A stretch of 64,000 bases of DNA from Leptospira sp. (GCA_016742255.1 JACVCB010000003.1:1-64000); one strand, 5' to 3'; counted from the stretch's first letter, positions 17,947 to 28,680 are shown. Notes: a model not told the origin generated them from the sequence alone. Made by a program: numbers and translations.

Positions 17947-19479
17947 TTAAAATTTTTCAGTTAAATTTGTTTCATGTTTCAAATCGTGAGTAGATTTTGA
18001 TTTCCCTCCATTGGAATTGCCAAATCCAACTTTTGAATTTTTTCCAAATTCACTTGCTATCGATTTTAATTCAGAGGAATTGATTTTTTTGGAACTTACT
18101 GATTGTTTCACATTCAGTTTCACAAGAGATTCCATGATTTCCATCAAATGAGTTGCTTGTTCCTTTAATTCGTTGGAAGTTGCAGCCAATTCTTCTGATG
18201 CAGATGCTGAAACTTGAGTGGTTTGGTCCATCTGTGTCATAGCCATTGAAATTTGTGAAATTCCTGCAGATTGTTCTCTTGAAGAGACGGCAATTCCAGA
18301 AACTAGTTCAGCCGTTCTGTTGATACTTGGGACAATTTGTTCGATGATTCTACCTGCTTCTGCGGCAAGTGAGACACTGTTGGTTGATAATTGGTTGATT
18401 TCTTGTGCAGCTACTTGGCTTCGTTCTGCGAGTTTACGAACTTCGTCAGCAACAACTGCAAATCCCTTTCCATGTTTTCCAGCACGAGCTGCTTCAATTG
18501 CAGCATTTAACGCAAGTAAGTTTGTTTGATAAGCAATTTCTTCTATGATTTTAATTCTAGAAGAGATGTTTTTCATCGCTTCTAAAGTTTTTAAAACCGA
18601 CTCTTGGCCAATTGCAGCTTCACTTGCTGATTTGCCTGCAATATTATTGGTCTCTAAGGCAGACTCTGCATTTTGTGTCACTGAAGCTGACATCTCCTCG
18701 ATGGATGCTGTTGTTTCTTCGACAGAGGCTGCTTGTTCACTTGCTCCTTGGCTTAAGGAAAACGCTGTAGAGGAAACTTGTTCGGATGCCACAGTGACCA
18801 TTCCTACAATTTCCATTGCTGCATTCAGTGACTTGGTGATACTTCTGATAATCCAAAAGGCAACGATGAATGCGATTGCAAATGATACGATTAATTGGAT
18901 GGTAAAGGATCGAATCATAAAGTTATATGATTTCGATGCATTATCATATGCAATTTTCATTTTTGTTTCTGATAATGTCGCAAAGTCTTCCATAGTTTTG
19001 TCGAGAGCCATGGCAGCTGCCCTTCCTCTAGTGGAAGAGTTCGCTTGTGCTTCCTTTGCTTTAAATTGTAAAGCGATACCTTTGGTGACAGCATAAGCTG
19101 CATACCATTCTTCTAATTGTTTCTCTAATTCAGGTACTTTCGCTTTTTCATCTTGGTCTAGTAAGTCATAAAATTCTTTTTTGATTTTTGTAAAATCAAC
19201 TTCGAGACCAGCTCTTATATTCAAACGTTTGTTTTGTTCATCTTCGCTCGTTGCGAGTATTAAGTTTTTTTCCTCGCGGATCATCCAAATAAACTTTGCT
19301 CTTAATTGTTCGGATAATTGCACTTTTTTGGAATGTGTATTTACGATTTCACCTAAGGTTGAATTTAATTGATTCAACGAATTGATTCCAAGGATAGTGT
19401 TGATCAGGATTATCAAAACGAGAGCACTAAATCCTAAAATTAGTTTTGATTTCACTTTCATATTATTTAAAAAATTCAT
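17947..19479 (-). CDS. Methyl-accepting chemotaxis protein (4HB type)
   Basis: An N-terminal membrane helix (about 10-30) is followed by a four-helix-bundle periplasmic sensor (about 35-190), a second membrane helix (about 192-212) and the cytoplasmic signalling domain. The hairpin tip is intact: [20 protein letters not shown], followed by [19 protein letters not shown] classical HAMP is short or degenerate. It is the only receptor inside the che operon, between cheW and cheA, so it probably signals through these partners. The C-terminus is Ser/Lys-rich and has no NWETF-type CheR tether. Confidence 0.94.
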   Translation of the reverse strand: MNFLNNMKVKSKLILGFSALVLIILINTILGINSLNQLNSTLGEIVNTHSKKVQLSEQLRAKFIWMIREEKNLILATSEDEQNKRLNIRAGLEVDFTKIKKEFYDLLDQDEKAKVPELEKQLEEWYAAYAVTKGIALQFKAKEAQANSSTRGRAAAMALDKTMEDFATLSETKMKIAYDNASKSYNFMIRSFTIQLIVSFAIAFIVAFWIIRSITKSLNAAMEIVGMVTVASEQVSSTAFSLSQGASEQAASVEETTASIEEMSASVTQNAESALETNNIAGKSASEAAIGQESVLKTLEAMKNISSRIKIIEEIAYQTNLLALNAAIEAARAGKHGKGFAVVADEVRKLAERSQVAAQEINQLSTNSVSLAAEAGRIIEQIVPSINRTAELVSGIAVSSREQSAGISQISMAMTQMDQTTQVSASASEELAATSNELKEQATHLMEIMESLVKLNVKQSVSSKKINSSELKSIASEFGKNSKVGFGNSNGGKSKSTHDLKHETNLTEKF

Positions 19480-19491
19480 CTCTTTGTTCCT

Positions 19492-20022
19492 TTATTGATT
19501 TTTGATGGCGAGTGCGTTATCTAACGCGAGTTTGTCTTCATCTTTTAGAAGATTTTCTATGTTGAGTAAAACTTTTACATCTTCATTGATTTTGGCGATG
19601 GATTGGACAAAACGATTGTTTTCCGATTCACCAAATTTTGGTGCTTCTTCAATGTTTTGTGCATTGATCCGTATCACTTCTTTTACCGTATCGACTATGA
19701 GGCCAACAAGTTGGTTTTTAAAATTGAGAATGATGATACATGTTTTATCATCATAACCAACATTCTCCATTCGAAACCTGTCTCTCACATCAATGAGGGC
19801 AATTACCTTTCCCCGAAGATTGATCACACCCTTGATAAAAGTAGGCATATCAGGTACTTCAGTGATGTTTTGCATTCCAACAATTTCGGTAATGTATTTG
19901 ATTTCGATACCGTAACTTCTGTCCGCAAGTGAAAAGATTAAAAATCGATTTTCGAGGGTATCTTCCTCGTTTTCGAAATCATCATTATCATCTGTCAGTG
20001 AATCCAATTCACTCGTATTCAT
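19492..20022 (-). CDS. cheW: Chemotaxis coupling protein CheW
   Basis: CheW links MCPs to CheA. The 176 residues hold one CheW domain (about 25-165) with FSLADRSYGIEI, VPDMPTFIKGVINLRGKVI and LIDVRDRF, all typical. The N-terminus adds about 20 acidic residues (DDNDDFENEED). It is the second gene of the che operon, 12 bases before the MCP gene and 52 bases after the kinase-like gene. A second CheW is at 51076-51552. Confidence 0.95.
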   Translation of the reverse strand: MNTSELDSLTDDNDDFENEEDTLENRFLIFSLADRSYGIEIKYITEIVGMQNITEVPDMPTFIKGVINLRGKVIALIDVRDRFRMENVGYDDKTCIIILNFKNQLVGLIVDTVKEVIRINAQNIEEAPKFGESENNRFVQSIAKINEDVKVLLNIENLLKDEDKLALDNALAIKNQ

Positions 20023-20074
20023 TGAAATGCCTCGTTGGTTTGATTGGTCTTAAATCTTATTTAGCTTATTAAAA

Positions 20075-21331
20075 TTAAGTACGAACTGTACTCATGGGGA
20101 ATTCTAGGGAAACCGAAACTTCTTCACTAGAATTGGAATACAGGTTCGACTTAAGGAGGTTAAAGTATACTTTTCCTTCCATGTCCTCAACCATTTTTTT
20201 AATGATTGGGAGACCTAAACCTAATCCAAATTCCTCTTTCGAATACCTCTCATCTACGTATTTGTTATGACGGTAGAAAGGTTGGAACAAAATGGTTTCT
20301 TGTGATTTGGTAAAATCTAGTTTGTGAATGGATGTATCAAAAGGAGGGTTTAATACTTTTACGATGATATGATCACCAGCACTTAATAATAATACATAGA
20401 TCACACAATGGTCATTTCCATATTTCATTGCATTGATGAGTAACTCACGGATCACTCTTTTGAAATTCTTTTTGTGAATGTTTACATAGAGATTGTGTCC
20501 ATTTTTCGAATTAGAAATTTGAACTTGTTGGGCTTTGATGCCTAACATATCAATCAGATCACTTACTTCTTCCAGAATCAATGTATGTAATTCTTGTAAA
20601 TTCACTTGTTCCGAAGTTCTTTTTTTGTTTTCAAAAATCAGTTGAGCTTCAGCTAACGTTTGTACTAATTTCTTTGTACTATTGAAGTTTTCTTCCAACA
20701 TTTCGAAGATTGCACTGGGTATTGTTACCTGATCTCCTTCACGTTTGGCTTTCCTGACCATTGCACCAACGGTAGTCACAAGGGCACCAAGGCCGGAACC
20801 TTGCATGAGTGATGTATTGAGGTTGGGTAGAGCAGTTTCCATCCATTCGCGTGAAATGGTTTTTCCCTCAATTTCCTGCCTCCAATCGAAAATACGGATG
20901 ATCTCTCTGTGAAGTGATTCTTCGTAATGGATTACATTCTTTTCTTCCACATCTAAATCAGACGAAGAAACGATGCATTCTTCTGAAAGGATCAAACTTA
21001 AGATAAAATAATTTTTGGTATCAATCGGAATCGGTGCAATTTGCGAACGAATTTTTTGGCGGTTAAAAAGGATCTCAGCTTCCTCAGGGAGTTGTTCGTC
21101 TCGGACTTTTGCTAGGGATAGTCCCCAACGATTCGCAAACTCCGGATTCATGTTTTGGATGGTTTTTCCAATTTCCGTTTCAAAATTGATCTCTTCATTG
21201 AGAAAGTAGGGTCCTAAAAAATTTTTTAAACACAAGGAATCATCGAAGACAAAAAAGGATGCTTTGGGTGTGACAATCTCTCCTTGGTTATCGTTTGTTA
21301 TTCGGTGATTGTCCATAAGGTTACTTTGCAT
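20075..21331 (-). CDS. Histidine kinase-like ATPase without an evident phospho-acceptor His
   Basis: The 418 residues start with a PAS-like region (about 25-120). A helical stretch (about 130-240) follows, where a DHp domain should be, then a HATPase domain with N-box ELLINAMKYG (297-306) and G-box FGLGLGLPIIKKM (368-380). In the helical stretch the site expected to hold the H-box reads NTSLMQGSGLGAL, with no His. This could be a kinase-fold protein that does not autophosphorylate, or one that uses another residue. It is the first gene of the che operon, so it may regulate CheA or the cluster. The start is the ATG at 21331, with a second ATG five codons further in. Confidence 0.75.
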   Translation of the reverse strand: MQSNLMDNHRITNDNQGEIVTPKASFFVFDDSLCLKNFLGPYFLNEEINFETEIGKTIQNMNPEFANRWGLSLAKVRDEQLPEEAEILFNRQKIRSQIAPIPIDTKNYFILSLILSEECIVSSSDLDVEEKNVIHYEESLHREIIRIFDWRQEIEGKTISREWMETALPNLNTSLMQGSGLGALVTTVGAMVRKAKREGDQVTIPSAIFEMLEENFNSTKKLVQTLAEAQLIFENKKRTSEQVNLQELHTLILEEVSDLIDMLGIKAQQVQISNSKNGHNLYVNIHKKNFKRVIRELLINAMKYGNDHCVIYVLLLSAGDHIIVKVLNPPFDTSIHKLDFTKSQETILFQPFYRHNKYVDERYSKEEFGLGLGLPIIKKMVEDMEGKVYFNLLKSNLYSNSSEEVSVSLEFPMSTVRT

Positions 21332-21739
21332 AGAATGGAATATTACAGTAATGAAATGTTAAGCATTTAGGCAATCATTTTGAAAAAATAGCGAAAAAAA
21401 GGACAAAAGGAACGCATGCTTTTCATTAGGAGTTGTCCGAGTTGGCTGATTAAGATTTAGAATCATTCTGATTGTCTTTGAGTTAACATTCCTTAAATGC
21501 TAGATCAAAATGAATTGGTAATTTGTGTAAATTCTTTTCTCTTTGTTAGTTGGTCATTTTCTGTTTAAGAACGGAGATCAGGTGACATAAGTGAATATTA
21601 TTTTGTCGAGATGGTTTTTTGTCATTCATATCCGAATTGTTAGTTGGTGAATGGAGTTGATTGGGTAGTGGAAGGAATTTGGATAGAGAAGCAATTCAAA
21701 TTCCTTCTCTATCCAGTTTTTGAATGTGAAGATACTTTT
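21332..21739. other. Intergenic region between pepA and the che operon
   Basis: No convincing reading frame lies here. It should hold the promoter of the che operon (minus strand, toward 21331); an AT-rich TGTAATAT about 15 bases before the start is the only -10-like word I see, and there is no clear -35. The pepA-proximal end holds two overlapping perfect hairpins, listed separately. Confidence 0.6.
21671..21714 (-). promoter_or_regulatory. Two mutually exclusive 11-bp stems at the pepA 3' end
   Basis: Stem 1 pairs GAAGGAATTTG (21671-21681) with CAAATTCCTTC (21697-21707). Stem 2 pairs GGATAGAGAAG (21681-21691) with CTTCTCTATCC (21704-21714). Both are perfect, and they compete for 21681 and 21704-21707, so only one can form. 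On the plus strand stem 2 is followed by AGTTTTTG. On the minus strand, where pepA is read, no T-run follows. It may be a pepA terminator, an RNA-protecting 3' structure or a switch. Confidence 0.5.
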
Positions 21740-23224
21740 TTACTTACTTGCTAATTCCTTTGCTAAATCCACTAACAAACGTACGCCGTAACCAGTGGGT
21801 CCATGGAATTGGGTTCCAGATTTTTTCTTTCTCCAAGCTGCTCCTGCAATGTCAATATGAGCCCAATTGATGGATTCATCGACAAACTTAGAGAGGAATA
21901 CTCCAGCAGATATTGTCCCTGCTCCCTTTCCACCACCTGTGATGTTTTTGAGATCAGCGATGTCTGATTTTAAGTCTTCTCCATATTCTTCCCATAGAGG
22001 TAGTTCCCAAACTCGATCATCAGATGCCTCAGAAGCCTTGAAGAGTGCTTCTCGTAATGGATCAGAATTTGTTAGAATGGCGGCGGCTTCATGTCCAAGT
22101 GCAATGATGACGGCACCTGTGAGTGTCGCCAAATCCACCATATAATCTGGTTTGTAGTTTTTGGAAACATAAGAAAGGACATCACCTAACACGAGTCTAC
22201 CTTCTGCATCCGTGTTTTGTACTTCTACAGTAGTTCCATTATAGGCAGTATAGACATCACCAGGTTTAATTGCTTTTCCATCTGGCATATTTTCAGCAAC
22301 ACCAATGGCTGCAATGATGTGGATCGGGATCTCAAGAGCGGCAATGGCACCGATTGCATGAATCGTTGCAGCGGCTCCACACATATCATACTTCATTTCA
22401 TGCATTTCACCCGGTGGTTTTAAGGAAATACCACCTGTATCAAAAGTTAATCCTTTTCCAACGATGGCGAATTTCTTTTTGGCTTTTGTTGGTTTGTATT
22501 CCAGAATCACCATTTTGCCTTCTAATTCTGAACCACGAGAGACTGCAAGGATACCACCTAACCCCTCTTTTTTGAGTTGGGTTTCATCCCAAACTTTAAC
22601 TGAGAGTTTGTATTCCTTGGCTATTTCTTTTGCTCTCGAAACAAAGTCATTTGGAGTGAAGTAATTTGCTGGTAAATGTGCGATGTGTCTGGCACCATTC
22701 ACATGTTTTGCGACAACTTTACTTTTAGAAAGACCACTTTCTGCTAAACTATGAACAGATTTGTCCTCGAATTTTAAAAAGACGGCTCCCACCTTCTTTT
22801 TTTCTTTGTCTTTCTTCTTTGTTTGTAATACTGAAACTGGATAACTTCCAATATAGAGTGTATTGGCAAGTTGATAAGCAATTCGGTCTGCAGAAAACTT
22901 TTTGGAAAGTGTTTTCGAAATATGAATTTCCAATCCCATTCCATCATAGTTCAGGATTTTTTCTCCATACTTGAAAAAATGAGAGATAAATTTTCTGAAA
23001 TTTAATTTATCCTTTTCACCTAATCCAAGATAAATGGTTTGTTCCGCTTCATCTCGAAATTCTTTTCCAAGTTCTCCAGAAAACACTTTGGTTTCAATTT
23101 GGGTTGAGAATTTTTTCCCGAGTTCCTCTTTCACATCTTCTTGGAAAATAGGAATTAATTTATAAAAGGTACCAGATTTGAAGTTTCCGATTTGGATTTG
23201 GAGTGGAGAGATTTCGATTTTCAT
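21740..23224 (-). CDS. pepA: Leucyl aminopeptidase (M17 family)
   Basis: This two-metal cytosolic aminopeptidase removes N-terminal residues from peptides. The catalytic C-terminal domain has [17 protein letters not shown] (metal ligand Asp and catalytic Lys region), MKYDMCGAA, the M17 signature [12 protein letters not shown] and DLATLTGA. The N-terminal domain (about 1-170) is divergent, as is usual in this family. The 494 residues are the normal length. Its start overlaps the stop of the peroxiredoxin gene as ATGA, so the two are one transcription unit, bcp first. Some family members also bind DNA; nothing here shows that. Confidence 0.95.
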   Translation of the reverse strand: MKIEISPLQIQIGNFKSGTFYKLIPIFQEDVKEELGKKFSTQIETKVFSGELGKEFRDEAEQTIYLGLGEKDKLNFRKFISHFFKYGEKILNYDGMGLEIHISKTLSKKFSADRIAYQLANTLYIGSYPVSVLQTKKKDKEKKKVGAVFLKFEDKSVHSLAESGLSKSKVVAKHVNGARHIAHLPANYFTPNDFVSRAKEIAKEYKLSVKVWDETQLKKEGLGGILAVSRGSELEGKMVILEYKPTKAKKKFAIVGKGLTFDTGGISLKPPGEMHEMKYDMCGAAATIHAIGAIAALEIPIHIIAAIGVAENMPDGKAIKPGDVYTAYNGTTVEVQNTDAEGRLVLGDVLSYVSKNYKPDYMVDLATLTGAVIIALGHEAAAILTNSDPLREALFKASEASDDRVWELPLWEEYGEDLKSDIADLKNITGGGKGAGTISAGVFLSKFVDESINWAHIDIAGAAWRKKKSGTQFHGPTGYGVRLLVDLAKELASK

Positions 23225-23694
23225 TTCCCTTGGATTTCCTGAATGTCTTTAATGATTTCTTCAACGTGTCCTTTTACCTTCACGCTGTCATAGATTTTTT
23301 TAATTTTGAGAGAACTGTCGAGAAGGAAGGTCGATCGAACGATTCCCATTCCTTTACGTCCCATAAATACTTTTTCGCGCCACACACCATATGCTTCGCA
23401 GATTTCTCCAGATTCATCGGAGATGAGATCAAAATTGAGTTCTTGTTTTTCGATGAATTTGGTATGGGATTTGGGATTGTCTTTGGAAATTCCTACGACG
23501 TTATAACCAAATTTTTTGAGACGGGCAAAGTTGTCTCGGAAGTCACAGGCTTCTGTTGTACATCCTGGAGTCATGTCTCTTGGATAAAAATAAACTACGA
23601 CTCCATTTTTTCCTGTTAGATCGGCGAGTTTCACTTTTTCGCCGTTTTGGTTGACACTTGTAAAATTGGGGGCTTTTTTCCCTACTTCCAACAT
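23221..23694 (-). CDS. bcp: Peroxiredoxin, Bcp/PrxQ type
   Basis: This thiol peroxidase reduces hydrogen peroxide and organic hydroperoxides. The peroxidatic Cys is in [15 protein letters not shown] and the likely resolving Cys lies five residues later, the PrxQ arrangement. VVVYFYPRD and STFLLDSS also fit AhpC/TSA. I choose the ATG at 23694 because GGAG lies eight bases upstream and the protein then begins [11 protein letters not shown], as in family members. A longer frame from a TTG at 23730 exists. It is coupled to pepA. Confidence 0.93.
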   Translation of the reverse strand: MLEVGKKAPNFTSVNQNGEKVKLADLTGKNGVVVYFYPRDMTPGCTTEACDFRDNFARLKKFGYNVVGISKDNPKSHTKFIEKQELNFDLISDESGEICEAYGVWREKVFMGRKGMGIVRSTFLLDSSLKIKKIYDSVKVKGHVEEIIKDIQEIQGK

Positions 23695-23772
23695 AATTTT
23701 CACTCCTGGTAAATTCATTCTTTTAGACAATTTTCAGTTGTCAATTTCGGAAAATGATTCGATACTAATTGT

Positions 23773-24168
23773 ATGGATTCGAAAGAAAGGGTACAACTCA
23801 TCCGGGAAGGAAATACTGCCTTTAATGCAGGTGATATCCGGAAAGCTCGTGAACTCTTTCTGAAAACAGACTATAAAGATGGGCTCATCCGTTTGGGTGA
23901 CCATTTTATGTACGACCGAAAACTTCCCATGTTGGCTTTTGGGTATTACAAAAAAGCAGGTCGACAAGACAAGGTTGATGAAATTTACCAACGAATGGTC
24001 TATGCACTTTCCGTTTGGTTAGGCCGCGATAAGTGGAAAGTTCCGGCATCTGCCAATCAATCAAACGAAGCACAACAAGAATCGGCATCAACTTTAAATC
24101 CTGATGATTTTAAAGTTCATCCCATCTTAAAAGCAAAAGCTCTCGAAATACTTTCTTCCAAACATTAA
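23773..24168 (+). CDS. Conserved hypothetical protein, helical/TPR-like
   Basis: The 131 residues are predicted helical and soluble. LIREGNTAFNAGDIRKAREL and LAFGYYKKAGRQDKVDEIYQ resemble single TPR units, followed by a Trp-containing VWLGRDKWK and a polar tail. There is no signal peptide. It lies alone about 80 bases from the divergent bcp gene and 28 bases before the antiporter gene, so it may be co-transcribed with the latter. I do not recognise a function. Confidence 0.7.
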   Translation: MDSKERVQLIREGNTAFNAGDIRKARELFLKTDYKDGLIRLGDHFMYDRKLPMLAFGYYKKAGRQDKVDEIYQRMVYALSVWLGRDKWKVPASANQSNEAQQESASTLNPDDFKVHPILKAKALEILSSKH

Positions 24169-24196
24169 TCAGTTTGGATTCGTCTAAGGACTAAAC

Positions 24197-25669
24197 ATGA
24201 TAGATAGTTTTACCTTACAAGCACTCGTTATTTCTACTTTGATCATTTTCTCCATTCTATCGAGTAAACTTTTTTTCCGTTTTGGTTTTCCGATTTTACT
24301 TATCTTTTTAACCTTTGGTATGTTAGCTGGTTCTGATGGTCCAGGCAGGATAGACTTTAGTGATTATAGTTTAGCACAATCCATCGGAATTTTTGCTTTA
24401 ATTTATATCCTGTTTTTGGGTGGTCTTGAAAGCGAATGGGATAGTTTAAAAAACTTCTTATCAGTTGGAATTCGTCTCTCTATTATAGGAACCATTTTAA
24501 CTGCACTCATCTTAGGAGTACTCATTCATCTTTTATTTCCAGTACTTGGGTTTATGGAATCCTTTTTACTTGGCTCGATTGTCAGTGCCACTGATGCAGC
24601 ATCCGTATTTAATATTTTTAAAACAGGTTCTTCTGACCTTCCTGTTCATTTAAAAAAAATAATCGAATTTGAATCGGGATCCAATGATGCTGTTGGTGTC
24701 CTTCTCACCACAATTTTCATGAATCTCATCACAGCGGACGCTAGTTTTAGCGGATTCCAATTCTTTCGCTTTTTTGTGATGCAAGTACTTGTTGGTATGA
24801 TGATGGGATATAGTATGGGAATTCTCATCTTGTATTTAATGAATTCCGTCAAACTTGGGTATGACGGTCTTTATTTAGTATTCATCACCGCATCTGTTCC
24901 CTTCATATATGCTGTCACAACAGTATTCCAAGGGAATGGATTTTTAGCAGTTTATATCGCGGGGATTATCGTTGGACGCAATAAGTTCATTCACAAAAAA
25001 TCAATCTTTCGGTTTTTGAACGGTTATGTTTGGATCCTACAAATTGGTATGTTTCTTTGTTTTGGATTACTTGTGTATCCAACAAGAATGGCAAATATTT
25101 GGGTACCAGGGCTTCTCATTGGGGTATTACTCATATTATTAGCAAGACCACTCGCCGTTTTCATTTCCTTATTTAGAGTTAATTTACCCATCAAAGAAAA
25201 ATTATTTATCTCATGGGTAGGGCTTAGAGGAGCTTCCCCAATCATCCTTGCTACCTTCCCAATTGCCCAAGGCCTTGTATGGGGAGATTTACTCTTTCAT
25301 ATCGTATTTTTTGTTGTTCTGGTATCTCTTCTCATCCAAGGATCACTCATCCCAAGAGTAGCACAGTGGCTCGGGATTTTAAAGGTAGATCCAGATCGTA
25401 AAATTTATCGTCCTACAGACTTTGATAACATTGAGTTTCCGGGGATGACCTTACAAGAGTTAATCGTTCCATACAATTCAAGTGTTGTTGATAAAGCTTT
25501 GTTTGAAATTAAACTACCAGACCAATCACATATCCTTCTCATTGCGAGGGGAGAACAATTCCTCATTCCTTCGGGAAACACTCAGGTGAAAGGTGGGGAT
25601 GTTGTTTGGGTTTTAGCAAAAGACGATGTGATGCCAATTATAGGCAAAACTTTTATGGCAATCGCCTAA
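24197..25669 (+). CDS. Cation/proton antiporter (CPA1, NhaP2-like) with C-terminal TrkA_C domain
   Basis: About twelve membrane helices fill residues 5-395. Core CPA1 residues appear in IVSATDAASVF and FESGSNDAVGVLLT, where the ND pair is the ion-binding site. The C-terminus (about 400-490) is a cytosolic TrkA_C/RCK-C-like domain (FPGMTLQELIVPYNSSVVDK, GGDVVWVLAKDDVM), which in NhaP2 relatives senses a ligand. The likely role is K+/H+ or Na+/H+ exchange for pH and ion balance. The stop overlaps by four bases with the stop of the convergent permease gene. Confidence 0.93.
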   Translation: MIDSFTLQALVISTLIIFSILSSKLFFRFGFPILLIFLTFGMLAGSDGPGRIDFSDYSLAQSIGIFALIYILFLGGLESEWDSLKNFLSVGIRLSIIGTILTALILGVLIHLLFPVLGFMESFLLGSIVSATDAASVFNIFKTGSSDLPVHLKKIIEFESGSNDAVGVLLTTIFMNLITADASFSGFQFFRFFVMQVLVGMMMGYSMGILILYLMNSVKLGYDGLYLVFITASVPFIYAVTTVFQGNGFLAVYIAGIIVGRNKFIHKKSIFRFLNGYVWILQIGMFLCFGLLVYPTRMANIWVPGLLIGVLLILLARPLAVFISLFRVNLPIKEKLFISWVGLRGASPIILATFPIAQGLVWGDLLFHIVFFVVLVSLLIQGSLIPRVAQWLGILKVDPDRKIYRPTDFDNIEFPGMTLQELIVPYNSSVVDKALFEIKLPDQSHILLIARGEQFLIPSGNTQVKGGDVVWVLAKDDVMPIIGKTFMAIA

Positions 25670-27024
25670 CGAAGTTTTTTGTCCAATCGAAGTAGATAAT
25701 ATACAGGCAATGCGATCAGTGTGATCATTAGCCCCCAAGAAGCAGTGATTGGTTTTTCGACAAACAAAATCACCATCACAGCAATGTTAGCAAATATATA
25801 CAAAAAGATTGGTAGAGGGTAAAAAGGTATTTTATAATCAGATTTCATACCCATTTTTTCAAATCGAAATGGTGTAGCCGCAGTGAGGCAAGACAAAATA
25901 AGAATCGAACACGTGATCATATAAAGAAGTGCTTCAATTTCTTTTACAAACAAAAAGAGAATCGCAACAAAACCCTGAAAAAAAATAGAAACATAAGGAC
26001 TATGCCATTTGGGATGGACTTTGGAAAACGAAGGTAAAAACACTCCATCCCTTGCCATGGCAAAGTAAACTCGACTTCCTCCAATGAGAATGGCAGACAT
26101 TGATCCTAAAATCACCCAGGCTATAAAACTTGTAGTTAATACCGAATAATTAACTCCGAATAACTTTTGAAAGGCGATGGCACCAATCCCATCTTGGCCC
26201 GCTAATTCATCGATAGGCGCTGATATTACAAAAAGTAAATTGATTGCAAAATAAAGTCCAGCGACAAGAAAACAAGCTGTGATCGCGGAACGTATAATTG
26301 TTTTTTCAGGGTTTTTCACTTCTTCGGCAATGTAAGTGATCATATTCCACCCAAGGTAAGAAAAGGATACGGGTACAATTCCGATGAGCACTTTGGAATA
26401 AAAGGAAAGTTCTAAGATATTTGGGAAAGGAGAGTTAAGAAGGTAATTCCAATGTGTAGAACCAATACTGAACCCAAGTGCCAAAAATAAAAGTAGTCCT
26501 GTAATTTTTAAAACAGCAAATACATTTTGTACGCGAACCGCAGACTTAATCCCAAAATAATTCAATCCACTAAAAAAGAGAATAGGCAAAATTCCAATTA
26601 GGGTAAGGGAACTTACTTGTAAGTCTAGACCTAACAAAGTGTAAGTTGGTGATTCAAAGTAGGGCAGTTCAGGGAATAAAATTTGGACATACTTACCAAA
26701 GGCTAAGGCAAGTACAGATACACAGGCAGAAAAATTAGTGAGTAAAGAGGACCAACCACTCATAAACGCGATGGCTGGAGAATAGGCAACTTTTAAGTAT
26801 ACATAGTCTCCGCCTGCAAAGGGGAGGAGTCTTGCTGCATAAGCATATGTGATGGATCCAGACAAAGCAAGTAGACCACCGATGATCCAACATAGGAGGA
26901 CAATCCAAAGGTTTCCTGTTTCTTTAATTAAATACCCAGAAGTGAAAAAGATCCCCGATCCCACCATCGATGAGAATAAAACGGAGATGGAATCAAAAGT
27001 ATTGAGGCTACGTTTTAATTCCAA
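25666..27024 (-). CDS. APC-family amino acid permease
   Basis: This is a twelve-helix transporter of 452 residues. The first helix has the unwound-helix motif VGSGIFFTSG used for substrate binding in APC proteins. Helices 6-8 carry SYLGWNMITYIAEEVKNPEK, a family hallmark. The substrate is unknown; similarity to LAT/serine-threonine exchanger types is a guess. Translation starts at a TTG (27024) that directly abuts the TAA of the upstream gene (TAATTG), so the two are very probably coupled. The 3' end overlaps the antiporter gene by four bases, tail to tail. Confidence 0.92.
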   Translation of the reverse strand: MELKRSLNTFDSISVLFSSMVGSGIFFTSGYLIKETGNLWIVLLCWIIGGLLALSGSITYAYAARLLPFAGGDYVYLKVAYSPAIAFMSGWSSLLTNFSACVSVLALAFGKYVQILFPELPYFESPTYTLLGLDLQVSSLTLIGILPILFFSGLNYFGIKSAVRVQNVFAVLKITGLLLFLALGFSIGSTHWNYLLNSPFPNILELSFYSKVLIGIVPVSFSYLGWNMITYIAEEVKNPEKTIIRSAITACFLVAGLYFAINLLFVISAPIDELAGQDGIGAIAFQKLFGVNYSVLTTSFIAWVILGSMSAILIGGSRVYFAMARDGVFLPSFSKVHPKWHSPYVSIFFQGFVAILFLFVKEIEALLYMITCSILILSCLTAATPFRFEKMGMKSDYKIPFYPLPIFLYIFANIAVMVILFVEKPITASWGLMITLIALPVYYLLRLDKKLR

Positions 27025-27540
27025 TTAACCGCCAAGGAGACGTTTGACCATTGTTTCTGAAATTGGTTTCATGGAAGCAGTGGAAACCGATCCAATTTTT
27101 CCTTTAAACTCTTCTGGATTCAACATCATACCAAGAGAAAAGATATTTTCACTTTCTACTTCTTTTTTCCTGAGTTCCGCAAGGAGCCCAGAAACCGTTG
27201 CTTTACTTGTTTCCAAAATTTCAGGTTTGGATTTGTTTCCTTCACCTAACTCTGGAAAGAGTGGTTCTCCCTCAAACAAAAGTTCTTTGAGTTTGTTTTC
27301 TTCTTGGGTATTGTCTTCCAAAAGTCCAATCCGAGATTGTTCCTTCGAAAGTTGTTTTTGTAATTCTGTGAGCCGTGATTGGATATTGTGGTACTGAACA
27401 GGAAGGCTTACCACAAAGTCAGATTTTTCTTCTGCCTTTTGTGTTTGGTTTCCTGCTTTTCCAGAGACATCTTTGGTGTCTTTTTTGTCCTGGATTAATT
27501 TTTCGGCTGAGTTGAGGAGACGATTGAGACGAACATCCAT
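27025..27540 (-). CDS. Conserved hypothetical coiled-coil protein
   Basis: The 171 residues are soluble and charged, with a clear coiled coil in the middle (NIQSRLTELQKQLSKEQSRI and onward) and a Lys/Asp/Gln-rich segment before it. It has no signal peptide and no cysteines. It is directly upstream of the permease gene with no gap. I recognise no family; a structural or cytoskeletal adaptor role would be only a guess. Confidence 0.65.
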   Translation of the reverse strand: MDVRLNRLLNSAEKLIQDKKDTKDVSGKAGNQTQKAEEKSDFVVSLPVQYHNIQSRLTELQKQLSKEQSRIGLLEDNTQEENKLKELLFEGEPLFPELGEGNKSKPEILETSKATVSGLLAELRKKEVESENIFSLGMMLNPEEFKGKIGSVSTASMKPISETMVKRLLGG

Positions 27541-27714
27541 GTCCTACCTTCCTTGGTAAAGGCCTTATGTCTCGGCGGTGCCTGGACATAAATCCTATGA
27601 CTACCTGTCTAATTTTCGGATGACCCGTACAAGGAAAATAAACTTTTTCTAAAAAAAAGTAAAGAATTATTAAAGTTGACTCGGGTTTTTACACAGTTTT
27701 GCTAGTGAGAGTTT

Positions 27715-28680
27715 ATGGAAAGAAACCAATTTCTTCTCTTTCTCTCCTTTTTGTTCTCCACCATTGCCACAATTCTCGGAATTGCGATCCTTTTCTCGGG
27801 ATCAAGCCTTGCTCGTTACTCGAGTGGGACGGGCGGGAGTCTTTTCCAAGCCAGTGAAATCGGTGCTGTCGTCATACCGATCGTAGGCGAAATCCACTCT
27901 GGGGAATCCACATTTGATTCGACTGGTGCCGACACCATTTTACGCCAATTACGTGATCTGGAAGAGGACGGTAACATCAAAGGGATACTTCTCGAAATCA
28001 ACTCTCCTGGCGGAACCGTTGCTGCTTCCCAAGAGATTTTTAACGAACTGCTACATTTAAGAAAAACAAAAAAGATTGTGGTGAGTATGAAAGATGTAGC
28101 TGCCTCTGGTGGGTACTACATAGCCTCTGCATCCGATTATATCTTTGCCGAAAATGGAACCATCACAGGATCCATTGGTGTTATTTCATTTGCTCCGAAT
28201 GTAAAGGGACTTCTCGATCGGTACGGCGTGGCTGTTCGCACTTACAAAGCAGGAAAATACAAAGATATGTATTCTCCGTTTCGTGACTCGACAAACGAAG
28301 AAGATGATATGATTGGAAAACAACTCCAAGACACCTATCGTAAGTTTGTTGAAGATGTTGCCAAAGGTCGAAACAAAACTGTGAAATCCATTGAAGAGTT
28401 AGCAGAAGGAAAAATTTATTCAGGGGAAGATGCTTTCCGCAACAAACTAGTAGATGATATTGGTGGAAGGCGAGAAGCCCATAAAAAACTCTCAGAACTT
28501 TGCCAATACGAAGGTGAAATCCCACTTTTTGAACAGGAATATTCGCCATTTGAACGAATGATACGTTCCTTAGGTGTTAAGTTTTTGGGTGAAGGATCGC
28601 AAACTGCAAAAATAAGATCTCTTTTGCAATCGCAAGTTCTTGTGATCCTTCCTACTTCCCTCGGAAAATTAATGTTATGA
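27715..28680 (+). CDS. sppA: Signal peptide peptidase SppA (S49 family, short form)
   Basis: This membrane-anchored serine protease degrades leftover signal peptides. One N-terminal membrane helix (about 8-30) is followed by the ClpP-like fold with [10 protein letters not shown], the Ser nucleophile in [11 protein letters not shown] and the Lys of the dyad in YKAGKYKDM. The 321 residues match the short Bacillus-type enzyme, not the 600-residue tandem form of E. coli. The stop overlaps the next start as ATGA. It begins a run of closely packed genes through surE and a TPR gene. Confidence 0.95.
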   Translation: MERNQFLLFLSFLFSTIATILGIAILFSGSSLARYSSGTGGSLFQASEIGAVVIPIVGEIHSGESTFDSTGADTILRQLRDLEEDGNIKGILLEINSPGGTVAASQEIFNELLHLRKTKKIVVSMKDVAASGGYYIASASDYIFAENGTITGSIGVISFAPNVKGLLDRYGVAVRTYKAGKYKDMYSPFRDSTNEEDDMIGKQLQDTYRKFVEDVAKGRNKTVKSIEELAEGKIYSGEDAFRNKLVDDIGGRREAHKKLSELCQYEGEIPLFEQEYSPFERMIRSLGVKFLGEGSQTAKIRSLLQSQVLVILPTSLGKLML

